DNA of 64,000 nucleotides from Mycobacterium sp. EPa45 (lineage in GTDB: Bacteria > Actinomycetota > Actinomycetes > Mycobacteriales > Mycobacteriaceae): positions 4,898,001 to 4,962,000 of the forward strand of contig NZ_CP011773.1 in NCBI RefSeq assembly GCF_001021385.1, read 5' to 3'. The notes below the pieces were generated by a model, which saw only the letters and a list, made by a program, of their open reading frames with translations, was not told where the DNA came from and made no database searches. Positions 34,297 to 43,765 of this stretch are shown here, piece after piece. Numbering within the stretch: the first letter of the stretch is position 1; each line of letters opens with the position of its first letter. A program made the position numbers and the translations under genes.

Positions 34297-35253
34297 TCAT
34301 CGCTGGGCCAATGCCCGCAGAAAGAACATCAGGTTGGCGGGGCGCTCGGCCAGTCGGCGGACGAAGTACCCGTACCACTGCGTGCCGAACGGAACGTACA
34401 CCCGCACCTGACTGCCTTCGGCCGCCAGGCGGCGCTGCTCATCGTCCCGGATTCCGTACAGCATCTGATATTCGAATCGATCTGTGTCGCGGCCGAATTC
34501 GGCTGCCATTTTGCCGGCCGCGGCGATGACCAGCGGATCGTGGGAGGCGACCATTGGATATCCGGTGCCGGCCATCAGTGTCCGCAGGCAGCGCAGGTAG
34601 GACTCGGTGACCTCACCGGCGTCCCGGTAAGCCACCGACGCCGGCTCGTCGTAGGCACCCTTGCACAGCCGAATCCGCGCCCCGACGGCCGCGAACTCGG
34701 CACAGTCGGCCTCACTGCGCTTGAGGTAGGCCTGCAAAACGGTTCCCAGCCAATCGAACTCGGTGCGCAGTTCGCGCACGATCGCCAGCGTCGAGTCGGT
34801 GGTGGTGTGGTCCTCGGCGTCGACAGTAACCCAGGCGCCGACCTGCTGCGCCCGCTGACAAATCGTGTGCGCGTTCTCGAATGCGATCTTGTCGCCGTCC
34901 TTGGCCAGCGCCTGCCCGAGCGCGGACAGTTTCAGCGACACCTCGAGCGGACGGACGATCGCCGCGTTCTCGGCTCGGGCACCCAGTGCGCCGAGCAGCT
35001 GCAGGTAAGCCTCGACGGTGGCGTCGGCCGCGTCGACGTCGGTGACGTCTTCGCCGAGGTAGTCGATGCTGACCATGCGTTTCGAGTCACGCAGCGCCGC
35101 GACCGCGGTCAAAGCGTCATCGATGCTCTCCCCCGGCACGAACCGGGCCAGCACGTCCCCCGCGAGCGGCAGGTGCTCGACGCTGCGGCGTAACCGGTTC
35201 GAGCGGCTGGCGGCCAGAATGGCCGGCCGCGCAATCTTGGTGAAGGCGCTCAT
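34297..35253 (-). CDS. Proline dehydrogenase
   Basis: This FAD enzyme oxidises proline to pyrroline-5-carboxylate. The ATG at 35253 gives 318 residues. The TIM-barrel PRODH motifs are seen: VSIDYLGEDVTD, EVSLKLSALGQAL, VTVDAEDHTTTDSTL, RIRLCKGAYDEP, MVASHDPLVI, YQMLYGIRDDEQRRL and VYVPFGTQWYGYFVRRLAERP, the last binding substrate and flavin. The start codon overlaps the pruA stop (TGATG), so both steps of proline breakdown are coupled. It corresponds to Rv1188 (pruB). Confidence 0.94.
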   Translation of the reverse strand: MSAFTKIARPAILAASRSNRLRRSVEHLPLAGDVLARFVPGESIDDALTAVAALRDSKRMVSIDYLGEDVTDVDAADATVEAYLQLLGALGARAENAAIVRPLEVSLKLSALGQALAKDGDKIAFENAHTICQRAQQVGAWVTVDAEDHTTTDSTLAIVRELRTEFDWLGTVLQAYLKRSEADCAEFAAVGARIRLCKGAYDEPASVAYRDAGEVTESYLRCLRTLMAGTGYPMVASHDPLVIAAAGKMAAEFGRDTDRFEYQMLYGIRDDEQRRLAAEGSQVRVYVPFGTQWYGYFVRRLAERPANLMFFLRALAQR

Positions 35254-36884
35254 CAGTCCACCGCCATATGCGGGTAGACGTGGCTGGTCGGCGGGACGAA
35301 CGTCTCCTTCATCGAACGCGCCGATGTCCAACGAAGCAGATTCAGCGGCGAGCCGGCTTTGTCGTTGGTGCCCGAGGCCCGCGACCCGCCGAACGGTTGC
35401 TGCCCGACAACGGCACCGGTCGGCTTGTCGTTGATGTAGAAGTTGCCTGCGGCGAACCGCAGCCGCTCGGCGGCCGTCTGGACGGCGGCCCGGTCGTCGG
35501 CGATCACCGCGCCGGTCAGCGCGTAACGTGCGCCGCCGTCGACGACGTCGAGGACGGCGTCGAACTCGTCGTCGGGGTATACGTGCACCGCGAGAATCGG
35601 CCCGAAGTACTCGGTACTGAACGCCTCATCGGTCGGATCGTCGGACAACAGAACAGTGGGACGGACGAAATAGCCTTCGCTGTCGTCACATTCGCCGCCG
35701 ACCGCGATCGTGACACCGGGGGCGCTCTTGGCCCGCTCGATCGCACGCGAGTTCTTGACGAAGGCACGCTCGTCGATGACCGCCCCGCCGTAGTTCGACA
35801 GGTCGGTGACGTCGCCATAGGCCAACGCTTCGGTGGCGGCGAGCAAGTCGTCGCCCATCGTCTGCCACACCGAGCGCGGGACGAACGCCCGCGAGGCGGC
35901 CGAGCACTTCTGCCCCTGATAGTCGAAGGCACCCCGAATCAGCGCGGTCCGCAACACATCTGGGTTCGCCGAGGTGTGTGCGACCACAAAGTCCTTACCG
36001 CCGGTCTCCCCGACCAGTCGCGGGTAGCTGTCGTAGTCGGCGATGCGGGTGCCGACCTCACGCCACAGGTGCTGGAAGGTGGCGGTCGATCCCGTGAAGT
36101 GGATACCGGACAGCCGCCGGTCGGCCAGCAGCACATCGGAGACCGCAAGTCCGTCGCCCGCAACGAGATTGATCACGCCGGGCGGAAGGCCCGCGGCCTC
36201 GAGCAGCTGCATCGTCAGATAGGCCGCGAAGGTCTGGGTGATCGACGGTTTCCACACCACGGTGTTGCCCATCAGCGCCGGTGCGGTCGGCAGGTTGGCG
36301 GCGATCGCGGTGAAGTTGAACGGCGTGATGGCATAGACGAAACCGTCCAGCGGGCGGTAGTCGGTGCGATTCCAGACACCCGGGCCGCTGATCGGCTGCT
36401 GCGCCAGGATCTGCCGGGCGAAGGCGACGTTGAAGCGCCAGAAGTCGACCAGCTCGCAGGGCGCGTCGATCTCGGCTTGATAGGCGGCCTTGGACTGGCC
36501 CAGCATGGTGGCCGCCGCGATCTTTTCCCGCCAGGGGCCGGCCAGCAGGTCGGCGGCACGCAGGAACACCGCGGCCCGTTCGTCGAACGGGGTGGCCGCC
36601 CAGTCATGTTTGGCGGCCATCGCCGCGTCGACCGCGTCCACGGCGTCGGCGGCGGTGCCGTTGGACAGCGTGCCAAGCCGGGCGCTGTGCCGGTGCGGTT
36701 GGACCACGTCGATGCGCTCGCCGTCGCCAACTCGGCGACGGCCGCCGATGACGTGCGGCAGATCGATGGGCTCGGTGGACAGTTCGCGCAGGGCCGCGGT
36801 GAGGCGGGCCCGTTCGGCGGATCCGGGTGCGTAATCGTGTACCGGCTCGTTGGCCGGCGCGGGAACATCGGTGCGGGCGTCCAT
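35253..36884 (-). CDS. pruA: 1-pyrroline-5-carboxylate dehydrogenase
   Basis: The enzyme oxidises glutamate semialdehyde to glutamate with NAD+. The 543-residue protein is a full aldehyde dehydrogenase: FNFTAIAANLPTAPALMGNTVVWKPS (cofactor site), GSTATFQHLWREVG, ETGGKDFVVAH with the general-base Glu, and GQKCSAASRAFVP with the catalytic Cys. QPFGGSRASGTNDKAGSPLN lies near the end. It is the monofunctional class used by actinobacteria (Rv1187), upstream of and coupled to the proline dehydrogenase gene, and divergent from a PucR regulator. Confidence 0.95.
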   Translation of the reverse strand: MDARTDVPAPANEPVHDYAPGSAERARLTAALRELSTEPIDLPHVIGGRRRVGDGERIDVVQPHRHSARLGTLSNGTAADAVDAVDAAMAAKHDWAATPFDERAAVFLRAADLLAGPWREKIAAATMLGQSKAAYQAEIDAPCELVDFWRFNVAFARQILAQQPISGPGVWNRTDYRPLDGFVYAITPFNFTAIAANLPTAPALMGNTVVWKPSITQTFAAYLTMQLLEAAGLPPGVINLVAGDGLAVSDVLLADRRLSGIHFTGSTATFQHLWREVGTRIADYDSYPRLVGETGGKDFVVAHTSANPDVLRTALIRGAFDYQGQKCSAASRAFVPRSVWQTMGDDLLAATEALAYGDVTDLSNYGGAVIDERAFVKNSRAIERAKSAPGVTIAVGGECDDSEGYFVRPTVLLSDDPTDEAFSTEYFGPILAVHVYPDDEFDAVLDVVDGGARYALTGAVIADDRAAVQTAAERLRFAAGNFYINDKPTGAVVGQQPFGGSRASGTNDKAGSPLNLLRWTSARSMKETFVPPTSHVYPHMAVD

Positions 36885-36919
36885 GCAGTTCAGGATGACG
36901 CGCCCGGCCGTCCGATCTG

Positions 36920-36935
36920 TTGGCTGATCGGCTAA
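36920..36935. promoter_or_regulatory. Palindrome between pruA and the PucR regulator, candidate operator
   Basis: TTGGCTGATCGGCTAA is a 16-base near-palindrome (12 of 16 positions symmetric, core GATC) placed mid-way in the 84-base divergent gap. It is well placed for binding by the PucR protein encoded next door. A TAGGAT -10 box for the regulator lies at 36955-36960. Confidence 0.4.
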
Positions 36936-36954
36936 GACTGCACATCGAAACTAG

Positions 36955-36960
36955 TAGGAT
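36955..36960 (+). promoter_or_regulatory. -10 box of the PucR regulator gene
   Basis: TAGGAT fits TANNNT and ends 8 bases before the ATG at 36969. That puts the transcript start within one or two bases of the start codon, suggesting a leaderless or nearly leaderless mRNA. Confidence 0.45.
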
Positions 36961-36968
36961 CGGACAAC

Positions 36969-38531
36969 ATGCGTGAGACCGGCGTCGGCCTGGGTCAGCT
37001 GGTGTTGGCTCTGGATGCGACGCTGGTGCGGCTCGTCGAAGCGCCGCGTGGCCTCGACCGCCCGGTGCGCTCGGCCGCGCTGATCGATTCCGACGACGTG
37101 CGGTTGGGCCTGGCGATCAGCGCCGGCTCGGCCGACGTGTTCTTCCTGCTCGGCATCTCCGACGCCGACGCCGTCCGATGGCTGGACCGGCAGGTCGCCG
37201 CGCACGGCTCCCCCGCGGCGATCTTCGTCAAAGGCCCGTCCGAAGCCGTCGTCGCCCGCGCGGTCGCGGCGGGCACGGCCGTTGTCGCAGTCGAGGACAA
37301 GGCCCGCTGGGAGCGGCTGTATCGCCTGGTCAATCATGTCTTCGACCACCGGCGATCCGACGCGGTCACCGATTCGAGCACCGACCTGTTCGCCTTGGCT
37401 CAGTCGATCGCCGACCGCACCCACGGCATGGTCAGCATCGAGGACGCGCAGTCACATGTGCTCGCCTACTCGGCGTCCAACGACGAAGCCGACGAGCTGC
37501 GGCGGTTGTCGATCCTGGGCCGGGCCGGCCCGCCCGAGCATCTGCGGTGGATCGCCCAGTGGGGCATCTTCGACCGGCTTCGGGCGGGCACCGACGTGGT
37601 GGCCGTCGACGAGCGGCCCGAATTGGGACTGCGGCCGCGGCTGGCGATCGGCATCCATCGCCAAGACCAGCGCCCGGGCTTCGACGGCACGATCTGGGTG
37701 CAGCAGGGTTCGCGACCACTGGCCGACGACGCCGAGGAGGTGTTGCGCGGCGCGGCGGTGCTGGCGGCCAGGATGACGGCCCGCCTGGCCGCGCGGCCGT
37801 CGGCGCATCTGCTGGCCGTGCAGCAGCTGCTCGGGCTGACCGACACCGACGACGCGGACGTGCCCGCCGTGGCGCGGGAACTCCGCATCCCGCTCGACGG
37901 CCGTGCCGCCGTGATCGGCGTCGTCGCCGCCGACGGCGAGGCTCGGCTGTCCGATGTTCTGGCGCTGAGCGCCAGCGCTTTTCGCCCGGATGCCCAGGTC
38001 GCCGCCAACGGCTCCCGGGTCTACGTGGTACTGCCCGACTCCGGGCGCACCGCCGCGGTGGTGTCGTGGATCCGCGGCACCATCAGCACGCTGCGCGCCG
38101 AGCTCGGCCTCGACCTGCGTGCGGTGATCGCGGCCCCGATCGCCGGGCTGGCTGCGGTCGCCGGCGCCCGCCGCGAGATCGACCGAGTCTTCGACAGCGC
38201 GCAGCGCCACCCTGTGTTCGGTCAGGTGACAACGCTGGCCGAGGCGCGCACCACGGTGCTGCTCGATGAGATCGTCACGCTGGTGGCCGCCGACGAAAGG
38301 CTGATCGATCCTCGCGTGCGCGGACTGCGTCACTCCGAGCCCATCCTGGCCGAGACGCTGCAGGTGTATCTCGACTGTTTCGGCGACGTGGCAGCGGCCG
38401 CGGCGGCGCTGCAGGTGCACCCCAACACTGTCCGTTATCGGGTACGCCGCATTGAGCAGGTACTTTCCACTTCACTGAGCGATCCTGACGTCCGGCTACT
38501 ACTCTCACTAAGCCTGCGGGCAACCGCTTGA
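36969..38531 (+). CDS. PucR family transcriptional regulator of proline catabolism
   Basis: The 520-residue protein has an N-terminal PucR sensor region (about 20-150), a central GGDEF-like/CdaR domain (DGRAAVIGVVAADGEARLSDV) and the C-terminal PucR helix-turn-helix: YLDCFGDVAAAAAALQVHPNTVRYRVRRI. It is divergent from the pruA-proline dehydrogenase operon and matches Rv1186c, which I recall as an activator of these genes (called PruC). It probably senses proline or pyrroline-5-carboxylate. A hairpin overlaps its stop codon. Confidence 0.88.
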   Translation: MRETGVGLGQLVLALDATLVRLVEAPRGLDRPVRSAALIDSDDVRLGLAISAGSADVFFLLGISDADAVRWLDRQVAAHGSPAAIFVKGPSEAVVARAVAAGTAVVAVEDKARWERLYRLVNHVFDHRRSDAVTDSSTDLFALAQSIADRTHGMVSIEDAQSHVLAYSASNDEADELRRLSILGRAGPPEHLRWIAQWGIFDRLRAGTDVVAVDERPELGLRPRLAIGIHRQDQRPGFDGTIWVQQGSRPLADDAEEVLRGAAVLAARMTARLAARPSAHLLAVQQLLGLTDTDDADVPAVARELRIPLDGRAAVIGVVAADGEARLSDVLALSASAFRPDAQVAANGSRVYVVLPDSGRTAAVVSWIRGTISTLRAELGLDLRAVIAAPIAGLAAVAGARREIDRVFDSAQRHPVFGQVTTLAEARTTVLLDEIVTLVAADERLIDPRVRGLRHSEPILAETLQVYLDCFGDVAAAAAALQVHPNTVRYRVRRIEQVLSTSLSDPDVRLLLSLSLRATA

Positions 38532-38546
38532 TCGGCACCGTCAAGC
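38526..38546 (+). terminator. Hairpin at the end of the PucR gene
   Basis: GCTTGATCG pairs with CGTCAAGC with one bulged T and a 4-base loop. The left arm includes the TGA stop codon. No U-tract follows. It would separate the regulator from the porin gene. Confidence 0.4.
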
Positions 38547-38716
38547 AGACGCGCCGCGTTCACCGAGAAATTTTTGGTCGAACCTGGTAACAATGTTGCA
38601 TCTGTTGCCGATGAGGCTTTTGTCATGACTGGCTGTGAGGCCCGTCACGGCACCACAAAACCTCGGTGAACCGGGCCCCCCGATCACCGTCGAACCACTG
38701 AGCACAAGGGGTCAGC

Positions 38717-39355
38717 ATGAAATACGTGGGTCGAGTGCTGGTGGCGATGATCGCTGCCGTCGCGGCGCTCTTTGTCGGGACAGGTACCTCGCACGCAGGT
38801 TTGGACAACGAGCTGAGTCTGGTTGACGGCGGTGGCCGCACGATGACTGTTCAGCAGTGGGACACCTTCCTCAATGGTGTGTTCCCCCTGGACCGCAACC
38901 GGCTGACTCGTGAGTGGTTCCACTCCGGCAAGGCCGTCTACAGCGTGGTCGGCCCGGGTGCCGACCAATTCGCGGGCACCTTGGAGCTGGGCTACCAGGT
39001 CGGCTTCCCGTGGTCACTGGGTGTGGGCATCAACTTCAGCTACACCACCCCCAACATCCTGCTCGACGACGCCAATATCTCCCCGACGGGCTTCAACCCG
39101 CTGGGCTCGGTGATCACCCCGAACCTGTTCCCGGGTGTGTCGATCTCCGCCGACCTGGGCAACGGCCCCGGTATCCAGGAAGTCGCCACCTTCTCGGTGG
39201 ACGTCTCGGGCCCCAACGGCTCGGTGGCCGTGGCCAACGCCCACGGCACCGTCACCGGCGCGGCCGGCGGCGTGCTGCTGCGGCCCTTCGCCCGCCTGAT
39301 CTCCAAGGCCGGCGACAGCGTCACCACCTACGGCGAACCCTGGAACATGAACTGA
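38717..39355 (+). CDS. MspA family outer-membrane porin
   Basis: The protein forms the octameric channel through the mycolate outer membrane. It has a 27-residue signal peptide ending TSHA, and a 185-residue mature part starting GLDNELSLVDGG, very close to MspA of M. smegmatis. The pore-constriction aspartates D90 and D91 are present (ILLDDANIS), while D93 of MspA is Asn here. FPWSLGVGINFSYTTPNI and SADLGNGPGIQEVATFSVDV are the conserved barrel and rim strands. AAGGGG precedes the ATG. The 185-base upstream gap probably holds its own promoter. This porin class argues for a rapidly growing mycobacterium. Confidence 0.95.
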   Translation: MKYVGRVLVAMIAAVAALFVGTGTSHAGLDNELSLVDGGGRTMTVQQWDTFLNGVFPLDRNRLTREWFHSGKAVYSVVGPGADQFAGTLELGYQVGFPWSLGVGINFSYTTPNILLDDANISPTGFNPLGSVITPNLFPGVSISADLGNGPGIQEVATFSVDVSGPNGSVAVANAHGTVTGAAGGVLLRPFARLISKAGDSVTTYGEPWNMN

Positions 39356-39375
39356 CGCGTCTCTGACCCCGCTTG

Positions 39376-39408
39376 GGTGGAGCGGCTGGCTAACTCAGCC
39401 GCTCCACC
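39376..39408. terminator. Bidirectional terminator between the porin gene and dapC
   Basis: A perfect 13-bp stem GGTGGAGCGGCTG / CAGCCGCTCCACC with a 7-base loop. Its right arm is formed by the last codons of dapC and the loop covers the dapC stop. It lies 20 bases after the porin gene, and can stop transcripts from both convergent genes. Confidence 0.75.
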
Positions 39409-40520
39409 GCGGCGGCGATACGTTCGTCCGTCGCGGTCAGCGCCACTCGAACGTGCTGGCTGCCCCGCGGTCCGTAGAACTCCCCGGGAGCCACCAGGAT
39501 GCCGCGTTCGGCCAGCCAGGCCAGCGTCGTCCGGCACGGCTCACCGCGAGTGGCCCACAGATACAGACCGGCCTCGGAATGGTCGACGGTGAACCCCGCC
39601 GATCGCATCGCGGCCAGCATCACATCGCGGCGGCGCGCATAGCGCTGCCGCTGTTCGAGTTCGTGGGCGTCGTCGTCGAGCGCGGCGACCATGGCCGCCT
39701 GTACCGGCCCGGGCACCATCATCCCGGCGTGCTTGCGCACCTCGAGCAGCTCGGCGACCACAGCGGGATCGCCGGCGACGAATCCGGCGCGATACCCCGC
39801 CAGCGATGAGCTCTTCGACAGCGAGTGCACGGCCAACAGCCCGGTGTGGTCACCGCCGCTGATCGAGGGATGCAGGACCGACGTCGGCTCTTCTTCCCAC
39901 GCCAGGCCGAGGTAGCACTCGTCGGACACCACGAGCGTGCCGCGTCCGCGGGCCCATTCGACGACCTTGCGGAGATGGTCGCGGCCCAACACCTTGCCGG
40001 TGGGATTGCTCGGCGAGTTGATGAAGAGGACGGCGGGCGACTCCGGACCGAGTTGGGTCACCGAGTCGGCCGGAATGACCCGGGCGTGCGCCAGCCGTGC
40101 TGCCACGTCGTAGGTCGGGTAGGCCAGTTCGGGAACCACGATCAGGTCGTCGGGGCCCAGACCCAGCAGGGTCGGCAGCCACGCGATCAGTTCCTTGGTG
40201 CCGATGACCGGCAGAACCGCCTGCTCGGGTAATCCGGTGATGCCGTAGCGCCGGTGCAGCGCGGCCACTGCGGAGGCCCGCAACGCGCGCGTACCCGCGG
40301 TGGTCGGATAACCCGGTGCCGAGCTGGCCGCGGCCAAGGCCTCCCGGATCACCGGCGCCACCGGATCGACCGGCGTTCCCACCGACAGGTCGACGATGCC
40401 GCCCGGGTGAGCTCGCGCGGTGGCCGTGACGTCGGCGAGGGTGTCCCAGGGGAAAACCGGCAGCTCCGCCGAGCGACGATGCCGAGCGTAGCGAGCAGGA
40501 GGAGCGGGCGAATCAGACAT
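39390..40520 (-). CDS. dapC: Succinyldiaminopimelate aminotransferase
   Basis: This PLP enzyme aminates N-succinyl-2-amino-6-ketopimelate in the DAP pathway, between dapD and dapE, which are also in this window. The 376-residue fold-type I protein has VDLSVGTPVDPV, PGYPTTAGTRALR, LFINSPSNPTGKV, VSDECYLGLAW and the PLP lysine in HSLSKSSSLAGYRAGF. VRVALTATDERI closes the C-terminus. It corresponds to Rv1178. It lies 45 bases downstream of fdxC on the same strand, so they may form one transcript, as in relatives. Confidence 0.9.
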   Translation of the reverse strand: MSDSPAPPARYARHRRSAELPVFPWDTLADVTATARAHPGGIVDLSVGTPVDPVAPVIREALAAASSAPGYPTTAGTRALRASAVAALHRRYGITGLPEQAVLPVIGTKELIAWLPTLLGLGPDDLIVVPELAYPTYDVAARLAHARVIPADSVTQLGPESPAVLFINSPSNPTGKVLGRDHLRKVVEWARGRGTLVVSDECYLGLAWEEEPTSVLHPSISGGDHTGLLAVHSLSKSSSLAGYRAGFVAGDPAVVAELLEVRKHAGMMVPGPVQAAMVAALDDDAHELEQRQRYARRRDVMLAAMRSAGFTVDHSEAGLYLWATRGEPCRTTLAWLAERGILVAPGEFYGPRGSQHVRVALTATDERIAAAVERLS

Positions 40521-40565
40521 CAGCCGAAACCGGGCGACGCTGCGCGCGCAACGGGACGGGAGCCG

Positions 40566-40889
40566 TCAGGCCTCTTCCTTCGGCGGCAGGTCCTTGACCG
40601 CCTGCGGGTCGTTGTCGGTCTGGCCGACCTTGGAGGCCCCGCCCGGCGAGCCCAGCTCCGCGAAGAAGTCAGCGTTGATCTGCGTGTACTGGGACCACTG
40701 GTCCGGAACGTCGTCCTCGTAGTAGATGGCCTCGACGGGGCAGACCGGCTCACACGCACCGCAGTCCACGCACTCGTCGGGGTGGATGTACAGCATGCGT
40801 GCGCCCTCATAGATGCAGTCGACCGGGCATTCCTCGATGCATGCCTTGTCTTTGATGTCGACGCAGGGTTCAGCAATCGTGTAGGTCAC
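40566..40889 (-). CDS. fdxC: 7Fe ferredoxin
   Basis: A 107-residue electron carrier starting at GTG, with GGAGAA 7 bases upstream. CIEECPVDC and CVDCGACEPVCPVEAI are the ligand clusters for one [3Fe-4S] and one [4Fe-4S] cluster; the C-terminal extension (YTQINADFFAELGSPGGASKVG) is typical of actinobacterial FdxC (Rv1177). It probably serves several redox partners. The region upstream holds an inverted repeat and a longer gap where relatives carry a PadR-type gene. Confidence 0.93.
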   Translation of the reverse strand: MTYTIAEPCVDIKDKACIEECPVDCIYEGARMLYIHPDECVDCGACEPVCPVEAIYYEDDVPDQWSQYTQINADFFAELGSPGGASKVGQTDNDPQAVKDLPPKEEA

Positions 40890-40948
40890 TGAGGTTCTCC
40901 TCGGTCTGCTCTATTCGGTGTGGCTGTGTGTCTCACGGGGCAACTGGG

Positions 40949-40961
40949 AACGCCTAGTATC
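40949..40961. promoter_or_regulatory. Operator-like half of a spaced inverted repeat upstream of fdxC
   Basis: AACGCCTAGTATC is repeated in inverted form at 41052-41064 (GATACTAGACGTT) with one mismatch in 13. On the fdxC strand it reads GATACTAGGCGTT. It also overlaps TATCCG-N11-CGGATA (40958-40980). The position, 60 bases above fdxC, suits an operator or promoter element. Confidence 0.4.
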
Positions 40962-41052
40962 CGATGCCGGTTACCGGATAGCCGACTCAGTGTGCCCTAA
41001 CTTGTCGCCCATCGGAGCACCGGTCCGCACATGGTGTTCCGCGCGGTTACTG

Positions 41053-41070
41053 ATACTAGACGTTTCGTAT
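41053..41070. promoter_or_regulatory. 18-base palindrome, candidate regulator binding site
   Basis: ATACTAGACGTTTCGTAT is symmetric at 14 of 18 positions, with arms ATAC and GTAT around an ACG-CGT-like centre. It sits in the fdxC-fbiC gap in an AT-rich patch (GTATATTAG follows). It shares the GATACTAG motif with the element at 40949. The form fits a TetR- or PadR-type operator, but no such gene is present next to it. Confidence 0.45.
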
Positions 41071-41140
41071 ATTAGCGAGCTACACCGGCAGTGTCCTTGC
41101 CGACACCGTCGGCGGGTCACCAGCGGCAGTACGTCGGCTT

Positions 41141-43765
41141 TCAGGCCGCAAGATCGGCGTAGGTCGTGGTGCGCTGCCGCGCCGGGCGGCCGATGCTCGC
41201 GGCGATGGCCACCAACTCCTCCGCGGACTTCGCCGAGCCGTTCTCCGAGCCCGCCATCCGGGAGATCGTCTCCTCCATCAGCGTGCCGCCCAGGTCATTG
41301 GCTCCGCCCTGCAGCATCACCTGGGTGCGCTCGACCCCCAACTTCACCCACGACGTCTGGATGTGGGAGATCCTGCCGTGCAGCATGATCCGTGCCAGCG
41401 CGTGCACCGCCCGGTTGTCCCGGTGCGTCGGGCCCGGACGCGCGCCACCGGCCAGATACAGCGGTGAGGACTGGTGCACGAACGGCAGCGGCACAAACTC
41501 GGTGAAGCCACCGGTGCGGTCCTGGATACCGCGCAGCACGTTGAGGTGCCCCACCCAGTGTTTCGGGGTGTCGACATGGCCGTACATCATCGTCGAGCTC
41601 GACCGCAGTCCCACCTCGTGCGCGGTGGTCACCACGTCGATCCATTCCGAGGTGGGTAGCTTGCCCTTGGTCAGCACCCAGCGCACCTCGTCGTCGAGAA
41701 TCTCCGCCGCGGTGCCGGGGATGGACCCGAGGCCGGCCTCGCGCAGCGAGGTCAGCCATTCGCGTACCGACAGCCCGCTGCGGGTCACGCCGTTGGCGAT
41801 CTCCATCGGCGAGAAGGCGTGCACGTGCATCGACGGCACCCGCGCTTTGACCGCCCGCACCAGATCGGCGTAGCCCGTGACCGGCAGTTCGGGATCGATC
41901 CCGCCCTGCATGCAGACCTCGGTCGCCCCGGCGACATGCGCTTCCCAGGCACGGTCGGCGACCTCGGCGGTGGACAGCGAGTACGCGTCGGCGTCGCCCT
42001 TGCGTTGCGCGAACGCACAGAATCGGCAGCCGGTGTAGCAGATATTGGTGAAGTTGATATTGCGGTTCACCACATACGTGACGTCGTCGCCAACGGCCTC
42101 CCGCCGCAGCGAATCAGCAAGAGCGGCAATGGCATCCAGGGCCGGACCGTCAGCGGTGGCCAAAGCCAGGTATTCGTCGTCGCTGCAGCCGCCCGGGTTG
42201 CGCTCGGCCGACCGCAGGGCCGCCAGCACATCGGTGTCGATCCGCTCGGGCGCACGGGCAGCCAACTCGGAGACCTTCTCCCGGATCGACTCCCAGTCGC
42301 CGAAGGCGCTACCGAGATCGCTGCGCGTCTCGGTCAGCCTGCCCTCGGTGTCGATGGCCGAGTGGAGGTCGGTGCGTCCCAACGACTCTGATGCCTCGTC
42401 GGGCTCCTGCCAGGGCCGGCCGACCGGCTTGGTGTCGAGAGCCCACCCGGTGTCCGGGTCAGCCAGGGCATCGACGTGCCCGCGCACCCGCGGATCGATC
42501 CAGGCCGCACCCGCCTGCACATACGACGGCTGGGCGGTAAGTCGTTCCACCAGTTCGTAACCCGCCGCGGCGGTCACCTCGGCCAGGTCGTCCAGCGCCG
42601 GCCACGGCCGTTCCGGGTTGACGTGATCGGGGGTCAGTGGAGAAACCCCACCCCAGTCATCGACGCCTGCAGCGACCAGCGCCAGGCATTCCTCCCGGGA
42701 GACCAGATTCGGTGGCGCCTGGATACGCATCTTCGGGCCGAGCACCAAGCGGCTCACCGCGATGGTGGCCAGGAATTCGTCGATCCCGGCATCGGGCACC
42801 GCGGCCATCGCGGTGTGATCCTTGGCCCGGAAGTTCTGCACGATCACTTCCTGAACGTGCCCGAACTCCTTGTGAGAGCGGCGGATCGCATGCATGGTTT
42901 CGGCGCGCTCAGTCAGGGTCTCGCCGATGCCGACCAGCAGCCCGGTGGTGAACGGAATCGACAACCGGCCCGCGTCATCGAGGGTGCGCAGCCGCACCAC
43001 CGGATCCTTGTCCGGGCTGCCGTGATGCGCCAGACCCTTCGTTTCGTACAGGCGCCGCGAGGTGGTCTCCAGCATCATGCCCATCGACGGGGCCACCGGC
43101 TTGAGCCTCGACAGCTCCGTCCAGCTCATCACGCCGGGATTCAGGTGCGGCAGCAGGCCGGTCTCTTCGAGCACCCGGATCGCCATGGCACGCACGTAAT
43201 CCAGGGTCGAGTCATAGCCGCGCTCGTCCAGCCACTGCTTGGCCTCGTCCCAGCGGGCCTCCGGCCGATCACCGAGGGTGAAAAGCGCTTCCTTACAACC
43301 CAACTCCGCGCCGCGCCTGGCGACGTCGAGGATCTCGTCGGGTTCCATGAACATGCCCTTGCCCTCGGCGCGCAGCTTGCCGGGCACGGTGACGAAGGTG
43401 CAGTAGTGGCAGGTGTCGCGGCACAGATGGGTCACCGGGATGAACACCTTGCGCGAATACGTCACCGGTAGCCGCCCACCCTTGCCCCGTCGGCCGGCCG
43501 AGTCCAAGCCGGCGTCGCGCACCCGGGCCGCGCTGGCGCACAGGTCGACGAGGTCGTCACCGCGGGCGGTCATCGCGATCGCCGCTTCGTCGACGTTGAG
43601 CGCGACACCGTCTCTGGCGCGACGCAGGACACGTCTGAGCGCCGCAGATGACGGAGCATCAGTCCGCGGCGGAACCACCGGCGTTGGCAGCGGACTACTT
43701 GGCTGCGAGTTCAGGGCCACTCCCCGGTAACCGTCGGCAGCAGAGAAATCATCCGCGCGTCTCAC
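41141..43765 (-). CDS. fbiC: F0 synthase FbiC (CofG-CofH fusion)
   Basis: The enzyme makes the deazaflavin F0 of coenzyme F420 from a tyrosine and 5-amino-6-ribitylaminouracil by two radical-SAM steps. The 874-residue protein joins a CofG domain with [12 protein letters not shown] (CxxxCxxC) and a CofH domain with [20 protein letters not shown] and the [16 protein letters not shown] region are conserved. The GTG at 43765 is used here; GTG 43720 (start [10 protein letters not shown]) would give a length closer to relatives. It corresponds to Rv1173. F420 is needed by proteins such as the reductase-like gene at 1.9 kb. Confidence 0.95.
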   Translation of the reverse strand: MRRADDFSAADGYRGVALNSQPSSPLPTPVVPPRTDAPSSAALRRVLRRARDGVALNVDEAAIAMTARGDDLVDLCASAARVRDAGLDSAGRRGKGGRLPVTYSRKVFIPVTHLCRDTCHYCTFVTVPGKLRAEGKGMFMEPDEILDVARRGAELGCKEALFTLGDRPEARWDEAKQWLDERGYDSTLDYVRAMAIRVLEETGLLPHLNPGVMSWTELSRLKPVAPSMGMMLETTSRRLYETKGLAHHGSPDKDPVVRLRTLDDAGRLSIPFTTGLLVGIGETLTERAETMHAIRRSHKEFGHVQEVIVQNFRAKDHTAMAAVPDAGIDEFLATIAVSRLVLGPKMRIQAPPNLVSREECLALVAAGVDDWGGVSPLTPDHVNPERPWPALDDLAEVTAAAGYELVERLTAQPSYVQAGAAWIDPRVRGHVDALADPDTGWALDTKPVGRPWQEPDEASESLGRTDLHSAIDTEGRLTETRSDLGSAFGDWESIREKVSELAARAPERIDTDVLAALRSAERNPGGCSDDEYLALATADGPALDAIAALADSLRREAVGDDVTYVVNRNINFTNICYTGCRFCAFAQRKGDADAYSLSTAEVADRAWEAHVAGATEVCMQGGIDPELPVTGYADLVRAVKARVPSMHVHAFSPMEIANGVTRSGLSVREWLTSLREAGLGSIPGTAAEILDDEVRWVLTKGKLPTSEWIDVVTTAHEVGLRSSSTMMYGHVDTPKHWVGHLNVLRGIQDRTGGFTEFVPLPFVHQSSPLYLAGGARPGPTHRDNRAVHALARIMLHGRISHIQTSWVKLGVERTQVMLQGGANDLGGTLMEETISRMAGSENGSAKSAEELVAIAASIGRPARQRTTTYADLAA

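Noticed and set aside
35268..36935. Long plus-strand reading frame opposite pruA
   Set aside because: It lies wholly antisense to a certain aldehyde dehydrogenase gene, and its translation has no domain-like features.
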